IMG/VR virus record: IMGVR_UViG_3300032288_001213
Location: 1 to 28,455 of that record
Reading direction: 5' to 3' (one strand)
DNA: 28,455 nt
DNA from: a virus
The notes below the pieces were generated by a model. It did not search any database. It worked only from the letters and a program-made list of their open reading frames with translations, and was not told where the DNA came from. Shown one piece after another: positions 23,565-28,455 of this stretch (its first letter is position 1; every line of letters begins with the position of its first letter). The position numbers and the translations under genes were made by a program.

Positions 23565-24081
23565 CCTTAATCTCTTCTGGAGTTTTGTTTTTAGGACCCA
23601 TATCTACGCCCCAAACAATGCCACGCTCACGCCTGTCTTTGTGAACATCTTTCTGCCTAGCAGCAATGATGCCTCGTTCCATCTCGGCTAGTGCTGACAT
23701 AATTGTCACCACAAATCTGCCTTGATAGGACGAGGTATCTAAATTTAGGTCTAGCATTACCAATCGCCAATTATTAGTGTTGGCTCGGTCTATGATGCTC
23801 AAAAAGTCCTTCGTAGAACGGGCTAGGCGGTCGATACGGGTCACAAATAAAGCCTGAGCCTCTCCGCTATCCAGTCTTTTTAGGGCTTCTGATAGGGCTG
23901 GACGACCCGAAATTGACTTACCTGAGCGACCTTCTTCTCTAATCAACTCATATCTTGTGAATCCAGCCAACTCCGCTGCTTGTATTAGTTGGCGTTCTTG
24001 AACGTCTAGACTTACGCCATCGTTTACCTGAAGTTGAGTAGAAACTCTGGAATATAGTAAGGCTATTTCGTTCTGTGACAT
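23410..24081 (-). CDS. Small serine recombinase (resolvase/invertase type)
   Basis: This 223-residue protein belongs to the serine recombinases, which cut and rejoin DNA through a phosphoserine link. The catalytic serine is S14 in YSRVST; EGRSGKSISGRPAL (50-63), TRIDRLARS (81-89) and the helix ALAEMERGIIAARQK (130-144) complete the catalytic domain. The C-terminus (GLSFRQIAEGLNQDQIPT, WHPTTVKNLL, 182-214) is a helix-turn-helix related to the first part of the Recombinase domain. It is much shorter than serine integrases, so resolution or inversion is likelier than integration. ATG 24081 is five bases after the previous stop and has no ribosome site, so it is probably coupled. An earlier start at 24147 would add an unconserved stretch. 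Confidence 0.88.
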   Translation of the reverse strand: MSQNEIALLYSRVSTQLQVNDGVSLDVQERQLIQAAELAGFTRYELIREEGRSGKSISGRPALSEALKRLDSGEAQALFVTRIDRLARSTKDFLSIIDRANTNNWRLVMLDLNLDTSSYQGRFVVTIMSALAEMERGIIAARQKDVHKDRRERGIVWGVDMGPKNKTPEEIKARISSERSSGLSFRQIAEGLNQDQIPTQNLRKWHPTTVKNLLDSMEHPSDD

Positions 24082-24086
24082 AAGGA

Positions 24087-24599
24087 CTATCTGTTTAAAT
24101 GAGTTGGTTCTGGAAATGGATTTAGCGAAGTTAATGGATAACGCCATCCAGTAATGTAAGGGTCAATAAAGTAATCGTTGTCAATCACAGTATCAGCCAT
24201 CACCCAGCCGTAGATTTCTACTTCTGTGAAATACTCCATGTCTGTGACTTTACATCCAACTATTGCTTTACCCGAATCCTTACGCCATATTGGTACTCCG
24301 TCATTGGTTCTAACAGTTCTGACTTCCATGTTGCCACCGACGTCAGGTAGGTCTTTGCGGTAAGGGTGTAATTCATTTGGGTACCAAGGCAAGTTATATG
24401 GCTTATTGGTAGCCTTTGCTACTGCGTATTCGGCAACAATGGTGCGAACGTTAGCCAGAAGTTCTGGCTCTAGGCGTCCATCTTTCTTGCCTTCAGCGTA
24501 GTTTGGGCGGTCTGTGCTACCGAACTTCATAAGCCAGCGTTCTACGGCTAGCATGGTGCAAACTCGGATTTCATCTTTTGTCATTTGTACTTTAAACAT
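24087..24599 (-). CDS. Phage protein of unknown function, possible nuclease-like fold
   Basis: This 170-residue protein resembles in pattern a group of uncharacterised phage proteins with an N-terminal helical region, a helix AEYAVAKATNKPYNLPWYP, then DVGGNMEVRTVR, a basic strand and EVEIYGWVMADTVI. The E...D...ExR spacing recalls PD-(D/E)XK enzymes with Arg in place of Lys, but this is only a resemblance. The ATG at 24599 follows an extended -10 (TGG-TAAGAT) by exactly six bases and lacks a ribosome site, so a leaderless transcript is likely. A terminator just upstream isolates it from the ABC-GNAT gene. The serine recombinase follows after five bases. Confidence 0.65.
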   Translation of the reverse strand: MFKVQMTKDEIRVCTMLAVERWLMKFGSTDRPNYAEGKKDGRLEPELLANVRTIVAEYAVAKATNKPYNLPWYPNELHPYRKDLPDVGGNMEVRTVRTNDGVPIWRKDSGKAIVGCKVTDMEYFTEVEIYGWVMADTVIDNDYFIDPYITGWRYPLTSLNPFPEPTHLNR

Positions 24600-24605
24600 A
24601 GGTAC

Positions 24606-24614
24606 ATCTTACCA
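24606..24614 (-). promoter_or_regulatory. Extended -10 for a leaderless transcript
   Basis: On the minus strand TGG-TAAGAT ends six bases before the ATG at 24599, the spacing expected when transcription begins at the start codon. The same layout precedes the ABC-GNAT gene. Confidence 0.5.
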
Positions 24615-24653
24615 CTAAAAACAGAAAACCCGCCTAGCGAACTAGACGGGTTT
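24612..24653 (-). terminator. Rho-independent terminator with UUCG tetraloop
   Basis: Read on the minus strand, AAACCCGTCTAG (24653-24642), loop TTCG and CTAGGCGGGTTT (24637-24626) form a 12-bp stem with one G-U pair, followed by TCTGTTTTTA. It ends the transcript of the ABC-GNAT gene. On the plus strand the same stem has one C-A mismatch and no T-run. Confidence 0.88.
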
Positions 24654-24656
24654 CCC

Positions 24657-24706
24657 ACGAAAGGAGACTGGGTACTATGAACAACCACAATCTGTCAATT
24701 TCTTGA
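24657..24706 (+). other. Orphan plus-strand leader-like element with 9-codon frame
   Basis: ACGAAAGGAG (24657-24666), like the ribosome sites at 8800 and 15193, precedes an ATG at 24677 that opens only nine codons (MNNHNLSIS). Both flanking genes are on the minus strand. A dyad ACTCTT-A-AAGAGT follows at 24706-24718. It may be a remnant of a lost gene or a chance match. Confidence 0.3.
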
Positions 24707-24732
24707 CTCTTAAAGAGTACCACACTTTTAGG

Positions 24733-25806
24733 TTATTTTCCAACATATTCGTGGGAAAAACTCCAACGGTCTGGATTTAACTCCCACCTAGTGGTTCTTC
24801 CGTTCTTGTTCTTATCGGTTCTTTTCATATGATTCTTGGACGTAGGCTTCCATAACGGAGAATTGTCACGATATTCTCCTAGTCTTGGGTGGCTAGTCTT
24901 TGCAAAAAAACGTTTTCCGTTTTCTATATAATGCTGTGCCACTACTTCAGCAATTGTATGTCCAAATCCAAAACCTTGATAGTCAGGTAGAACTACAAGC
25001 CGATGACCTCTGTAAGCATTTTTAACTGTTCCAGACGGATAACTCATAACAGAATAAAAACCTACTACTTGTCCTTCCCAGATTGCCAAGTAGCAGTGTG
25101 AGGCTTTGTTGAGCGATTCGGTGAGATAGTGGTGCGGAGCAAAGAGGCTCCAAACTTCGTTTGAGCATGGATATACTTCAAGTACCATTTCTGGTCGATG
25201 AAGGTACCTTCCCGAAGCCCATTCGCCTCTATCTGTATCTATTACCCAGTCTGGTTCTATAAATTCAAGAATGTCTCTATGGACTGTTGCTAAAACTATT
25301 CCCGTTATTCCGTTTTTTCTGACGTATCTAGACATTGCGGTAGAGGCAGCCTTAGCAACATTTCTATCTACTACAGAAGTAAACTCGTCTATTACTGCAT
25401 TGTTTTTTAAAGACCTTGCCAAATTTGCACGGAACTGCTGTCCGTTTGATAAAACGTGAAATGGTTTTACCCATTCTGGAACCGACATTAATCCTGCTGC
25501 TGAAAGTCTTTCACTGGCATCCACTGCTGATTCAAATTGTGAAGCAATGGAACCGCCGTGCCAACTTATTTTTTCTGGGCTACCAAACTCTTTTAGCAAG
25601 GTGGATTTTCCAGTACCAGATGCTCCGACAATTACCCCGATACCGAAATCTTTAGGCAAATCTTCTGGAATAAGGTATGGATAAAATTCCTCATTTCCGT
25701 CGGACACGTAGTCAAAAGGTTTAATTAATTCTTCAGTAATTTCATCCATAAAAACATAAGAAGTCAGTGGCTTATCTGAACGTTTTAATGGTTGCCAAGT
25801 TGTCAT
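24733..25806 (-). CDS. ABC-ATPase fused to a Mom-like GNAT domain (putative DNA-modification enzyme)
   Basis: This 357-residue protein joins two domains. The first (about 20-205) is a soluble ABC ATPase: Walker A GASGTGKST (61-69), signature LSNGQ (119-123), Walker B NNAVIDE (D140, E141) and H-loop H176. It has no membrane domain. The second (about 215-325) is a GNAT fold: HHYL (225-228), strand CYLAIWEGQVVGFYSV, the acyl-CoA loop RLVVLPDYQGFGFGH (269-283) and AKTSHPRL (302-309). The HY pair and the SHP segment are like phage Mu Mom, which puts a carbamoylmethyl group on adenine and protects DNA from restriction. The gene has its own leaderless-type promoter and terminator. DNA modification is inferred from Mom; the ATPase's role in such fusions is unknown. 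Confidence 0.85.
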   Translation of the reverse strand: MTTWQPLKRSDKPLTSYVFMDEITEELIKPFDYVSDGNEEFYPYLIPEDLPKDFGIGVIVGASGTGKSTLLKEFGSPEKISWHGGSIASQFESAVDASERLSAAGLMSVPEWVKPFHVLSNGQQFRANLARSLKNNAVIDEFTSVVDRNVAKAASTAMSRYVRKNGITGIVLATVHRDILEFIEPDWVIDTDRGEWASGRYLHRPEMVLEVYPCSNEVWSLFAPHHYLTESLNKASHCYLAIWEGQVVGFYSVMSYPSGTVKNAYRGHRLVVLPDYQGFGFGHTIAEVVAQHYIENGKRFFAKTSHPRLGEYRDNSPLWKPTSKNHMKRTDKNKNGRTTRWELNPDRWSFSHEYVGK

Positions 25807-25812
25807 ACGAAT

Positions 25813-25821
25813 AGCCTAACA
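25813..25821 (-). promoter_or_regulatory. Extended -10 for a leaderless ABC-GNAT transcript
   Basis: On the minus strand TGT-TAGGCT ends six bases before the ATG at 25806 and there is no ribosome site between, consistent with a leaderless mRNA. Confidence 0.5.
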
Positions 25822-25847
25822 TTAGAAATGAGATAATTGTAATACCT

Positions 25848-26015
25848 ATGGAACAACAAAATAAAGAACAAGACCCTTGGCAATGTTCGGTTTGTAAAGA
25901 GATTTTTGTAGTTCCTTCTCTTGCCCGTTCTTGCGAAATGAAGCACAGCGGGGTTGTTTTTGTTCGTCAGCCTTATGTCCCTAGACCAAATCAGAGACCT
26001 TTAAATCCTAAATAA
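25848..26015 (+). CDS. 55-residue zinc-finger-like protein
   Basis: A short gene on the plus strand, divergent from the ABC-GNAT gene. The product begins MEQQNKEQDPWQCSVCKEIF and has C13, C16, C29 and H33 in a CxxC-x12-CxxxH pattern that should bind one zinc ion, followed by a Pro/Arg-rich tail (RQPYVPRPNQRPLNPK). No ribosome site is seen before the ATG, so it may also be leaderless. Its stop codon abuts the stop of the convergent gene with no base between. A DNA- or protein-binding accessory role is plausible but unproven. Confidence 0.65.
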   Translation: MEQQNKEQDPWQCSVCKEIFVVPSLARSCEMKHSGVVFVRQPYVPRPNQRPLNPK

Positions 26016-26261
26016 TTACCACTTACCAAGAGGGCATTTGGCTGCTTTTAATTTTGTTTTATATTCCATAAAGCAACCGCATTGTTTGCATTGATTTAGT
26101 CCCTTGATAAGTTCTGGGCACTCTTTGCATATAGCCATGCGACCAGCGGCGTGGCTTTCATCAATTTTTACTACTTTTGGATTTAGCAAATCTAATGGAG
26201 TAACTCCGTTTTTTTCTTTGTACTGCTCCCAGCGGGACTTTTTAGGTTCGTTACTATCCAT
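26016..26261 (-). CDS. Small cysteine-rich (zinc-binding) phage protein
   Basis: This 81-residue protein has five or more cysteines in its second half: CKECPELIKGLNQCKQCGCF, then AAKCPLGKW at the end. CxxC pairs suggest one or two bound metal ions. The end KTKLKAAKCPLGKW is a pattern I associate with small proteins of aquatic phages found near structural genes; no function is known to me. The N-terminus is charged (EPKKSRWEQYKEKNG). Its ATG overlaps the stop of the preceding gene. Confidence 0.72.
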   Translation of the reverse strand: MDSNEPKKSRWEQYKEKNGVTPLDLLNPKVVKIDESHAAGRMAICKECPELIKGLNQCKQCGCFMEYKTKLKAAKCPLGKW

Positions 26262-26649
26262 GATTGTGGAAACGTTCCAATCCAGACATATCCTTATCTA
26301 TAATAACAAATTCTCCGTCTATAAAAAGTGCATTTGGAGATGCAACATACATTCCATATGGATATTCTAGAAGATTCAATACTTGAGGATTGCTCAGCAA
26401 GATGCTTCCAAAATATTCAGAAGTTTGAAACTCTTCAAGTACTTGCCCGTCTTTTAAAAAACGAACTGTTATTCCATCGTGCTCTGGAAAATCTTCAGAA
26501 ATGTCTACTATTTCGTCATAGCCAGTAAAAATAGCAGCGTGCTCAACGGATAGTGGTAAATCGTAAAGACACTGAGTATCTATAACCCAAACTAACGGAA
26601 TTCCGTTTACCCCTTGGTGAATAAAAAATATTGAGTCATCTGTAAGCAT
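26254..26649 (-). CDS. Protein of the right-hand tail cassette, function unknown
   Basis: This 131-residue protein is not recognised. It is rich in beta strands and acidic (SIFFIHQG, GIPLVWVIDTQCLYDLPL, YGMYVASPNALFIDGEFVII) without signal peptide or metal motif. AGAGGA five bases before the ATG, overlapping the stop region of the cysteine-rich gene, supports the start. It overlaps the next gene by 8 nt. Location after a tail fibre suggests a fibre chaperone or virion accessory, by position only. Confidence 0.6.
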   Translation of the reverse strand: MLTDDSIFFIHQGVNGIPLVWVIDTQCLYDLPLSVEHAAIFTGYDEIVDISEDFPEHDGITVRFLKDGQVLEEFQTSEYFGSILLSNPQVLNLLEYPYGMYVASPNALFIDGEFVIIDKDMSGLERFHNHG

Positions 26650-26658
26650 AGTTTCCTC

Positions 26659-26859
26659 TTAACAATCCGAAGTCCAACCGACTCCCTCTGGAGAAGCAGG
26701 TGAACAACTGGCACCCTGACCAAACCAACTTGCTGCACAAACGCCAGTAGAAGTACAACAAGCAACTGATACTTGAAAACTTGTACAGTAATTTCCAGAA
26801 ACTGGTGGGGCAGAGCCAGCCTTGTAACCAACCAAAAGCCCTTGAACGCAACCAACCAT
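26659..26859 (-). CDS. 66-residue cysteine-rich protein after the tail fibre
   Basis: The ATG at 26859 is shared with the tail-fibre stop (TAATG), so translation is coupled; an in-frame ATG at 26889 would overlap the fibre gene further and is less likely. The product has seven cysteines in 66 residues (at about 4, 24, 34, 35, 41, 52 and 66) spaced through a Gly/Ser/Ala-rich chain (NYCTSFQVSVACCTSTGVC, SCSPASPEG), with no charged zinc-finger pattern. It looks more like a disulphide-bonded extracellular domain or fibre cap than a nucleic-acid-binding protein. It is unrecognised. Confidence 0.65.
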   Translation of the reverse strand: MVGCVQGLLVGYKAGSAPPVSGNYCTSFQVSVACCTSTGVCAASWFGQGASCSPASPEGVGWTSDC

Positions 26860-28455
26860 TATGTCAATCCGTTTCCACCAATAATCCAAGAAGTAGAAGT
26901 AATCTTCACTGCGGTAGCCATGCCGTAAGCAGCGAGTGTTCTTGAACCTGTAGTTCCAGTGTTAGCCAAATACATTGTGTCTGTAGTAATTGCAATTGTT
27001 AAAGAAACTGATGCTGGATTAATAAAGGTGATTGTTGAGCCAATTTCAAAAGCAACGTTTGAGTTTGCTGGAATTGTGTGAGTCAATCCAGTAACTGTTG
27101 TGTAGATATGTTTACCAGCGTGAGTTGCAAGAATTGCGGTGTTAGCAGACACGGAAATCTGTGGCATACCGATATAACCTGCTTGGCTGGCTGCTGTAGC
27201 AGCGGCAGCGTTTGCTGGAGTAATAGTTGGAGTTGTTCCGAATACCAAAGCACCCGAACCAGTTTCGTCAGAAATTACACCAGCCAACTGAGCGGAAGTT
27301 GTTGCTGCATAGTAAGTGTTGCTAAGAGTTGGCTGTACCCAGAAAGGTGCGTTGGTGCTTGAGTTAAACGCAAGAGTTGAGTTGTTAGTGGCTGTTCTTG
27401 CCAAGAAAGTAGTTGTGTTTGCTGCCGATTGATACGGTAGCGAACCAGCAGCACCAGCACCTAAGTTTGCCGAAATGCTAGTCGTTGCTGCGTTTAAGTT
27501 TGCAACTTGAGTAGTAGAAGAAACTACAAATGGAGCCGTACCTGTTGCTTGACGAGAAATTAATTGTCCAGAAACGTTTACGTTTATTCCAGTAGCAGCA
27601 CCAATGTTTGGAGTTGTAAAAGTTGGTGTGTTGTTCATTACAACAGAACCAGTGCCTGTGTAAGTTCCAAAATCTGTAAGACCAACTTCCCACCCAGTTG
27701 CGGTATTTGATGTTGTGTCTATACAAGTAACCATTGCGGTTGTGTTTGCTGGAATTGTAATTACTGTTGCAGCATTTGCAAAAGTGTTTGCAGTAACGTT
27801 TCCCGTGCTGTTGTTGACAATATGAAAAGTCCAACCAGTTGCCAAGGTTGCTGTATTTGGTAAAACAACCGTTTGAGTAGTGCTTCCAGTAAATTGTTGA
27901 TAATAAGAACTTGAGTTAGTTAGAGAAGTAAATCCAGCAGCAGTAACAGTAGATGTATACCCCATTAACGAAGTCATTGCTTGAGGTGGGGTAGCCCAGT
28001 ATGGTGCGTTTGTACTTGTGTTGTAAAGCAAAGCCGACATATTTGTTGTCGGTGCGGTTAGTTCTGAAGTAGTGTTTACACCAGACTGATAAACAAGTTC
28101 ACCCTTGTTTGCGGTTCCGCCAGTTAAATTATTTGCAATTCCAGAAACAGCAACATTTAAATTTGCTACTTGAGTTGTTGAAGTTACGGTAAATGGTGCT
28201 GTTCCTGTAGCCACATTTGAAGTAAATGTTGGTGCAGTAACTACTTGGGTGAAAGAACCGCCACTTAAGAATTGAAAGGCAGAGCCAGACTGCTTTGTGA
28301 TAGCAGCGTCACCTAAAGTTATTTTTCCTTGCCCTGTTGTATTAGAGAAAAACTCTCCCGTTGCGGTAACGTTTCCAGAAACGTTTAGGCTTGTTCCAGT
28401 AGCAGCACCGATGTTTGGCGTGGTTAGTGACGGGCTTGTACTAAAAACAACATTC
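26859..28455 (-). CDS. Tail fibre with repeated modules, 5' end beyond the window
   Basis: The frame is open to the right edge, so at least 530 residues are present and the start lies outside; an internal GTG at 28214 is not a convincing start because the same fibre pattern continues upstream (TSPSLTTPNIGAATGTSLNV...). Low complexity, rich in Thr, Ser, Ala and Asn. A module of about 80 residues occurs twice: ATGTAPFTVTSTTQVANLN with NTSTNAPYW, and ATGTAPFVVSSTTQVANLN with NSSTNAPFW. Two shorter copies of TTPNIGAATG also occur. C-terminal to these are strand-rich segments (HTIPANSNVAFEIGSTITF) ending IIGGNGLT, like receptor-binding tips. Such repeats are typical of fibres of aquatic phages. 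The receptor is unknown. Confidence 0.82.
   Translation of the reverse strand, partial: NVVFSTSPSLTTPNIGAATGTSLNVSGNVTATGEFFSNTTGQGKITLGDAAITKQSGSAFQFLSGGSFTQVVTAPTFTSNVATGTAPFTVTSTTQVANLNVAVSGIANNLTGGTANKGELVYQSGVNTTSELTAPTTNMSALLYNTSTNAPYWATPPQAMTSLMGYTSTVTAAGFTSLTNSSSYYQQFTGSTTQTVVLPNTATLATGWTFHIVNNSTGNVTANTFANAATVITIPANTTAMVTCIDTTSNTATGWEVGLTDFGTYTGTGSVVMNNTPTFTTPNIGAATGINVNVSGQLISRQATGTAPFVVSSTTQVANLNAATTSISANLGAGAAGSLPYQSAANTTTFLARTATNNSTLAFNSSTNAPFWVQPTLSNTYYAATTSAQLAGVISDETGSGALVFGTTPTITPANAAAATAASQAGYIGMPQISVSANTAILATHAGKHIYTTVTGLTHTIPANSNVAFEIGSTITFINPASVSLTIAITTDTMYLANTGTTGSRTLAAYGMATAVKITSTSWIIGGNGLT

Noticed and set aside
23410-24081. Phage integrase with adjacent attachment site
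   Set aside because: At 223 residues it lacks most of the large C-terminal region of serine integrases and no tRNA or direct-repeat attachment core was seen nearby.
27078-27362. Cysteine/serine-rich plus-strand frame opposite the tail fibre
   Set aside because: An antisense product of the Thr/Ala-rich fibre repeats; composition mirrors the repeat codons.

Overview
The window looks like part of the genome of a double-stranded DNA tailed phage (or prophage) of an actinobacterium, AT-rich by eye. A WhiB-like iron-sulphur regulator, a metallophosphoesterase and a pyrimidine-dimer glycosylase of types common in actinobacteria and their phages, and apparent leaderless starts all point to an actinobacterial host. 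The low GC content and the marine/freshwater-type tail-fibre repeats suggest an aquatic, low-GC host such as the freshwater Nanopelagicales, but that is inference. I saw no rRNA, tRNA or CRISPR array. All calls come from reading the sequence; no database search was run.

Layout. (1) 1-6.4 kb, plus strand: end of a tail module, with a minor tail protein (possibly cut by the left edge), a 1200-residue tail fibre built of small beta repeats and a carbohydrate-binding-like C-terminus, and three small unknown proteins. (2) 6.4-13.0 kb, plus strand: replication and recombination, with family A DNA polymerase, RuvC-like resolvase, then after a promoter a SNF2/HARP-type helicase, a Cas4/RecB-like nuclease with an Fe-S cluster signature, a Sak4-like ATPase and a DUF669-like single-strand-binding protein, closed by a strong terminator. 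(3) 13.0-16.6 kb, plus strand: GT-B-like glycosyltransferase, small unknowns, a methyltransferase, a pyrimidine-dimer glycosylase behind the best sigma-70-type promoter in the window, and a WhiB protein carrying an extra zinc ribbon. (4) 19.7-16.5 kb, minus strand: a tightly packed operon of membrane protein, helix-turn-helix protein, metallophosphoesterase, glycosyltransferase and cytidylyltransferase. (5) 19.8-23.6 kb, plus strand: a primase-polymerase/SF3 helicase and another glycosyltransferase. (6) 25.8-23.4 kb, minus strand: an ABC-ATPase fused to a Mom-like GNAT domain, an unknown protein and a small serine recombinase. (7) 25.8-28.5 kb: small zinc-binding or cysteine-rich proteins and a second tail-fibre gene that runs off the right edge on the minus strand.

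How it works together. The enzymes for copying and recombining the genome are nearly complete: primase-helicase, polymerase, annealing ATPase, SSB, nuclease, SNF2 helicase, resolvase. Around them sits an unusual concentration of modification enzymes: three glycosyltransferase-like proteins, a sugar/polyol nucleotidyltransferase, a methyltransferase and an ABC-GNAT fusion resembling the Mu Mom DNA-modification enzyme. The most interesting hypothesis is that the phage modifies its own DNA (Mom-like acyl modification and/or sugars) against host restriction; decoration of virion or host glycans is the main alternative for the sugar enzymes.

Regulation. Extended -10 promoters (TGN-TAnnnT) recur, several genes share a GTAACGACGAAAGGA-type leader, and several genes appear to start leaderless 6 nt after a -10 box.
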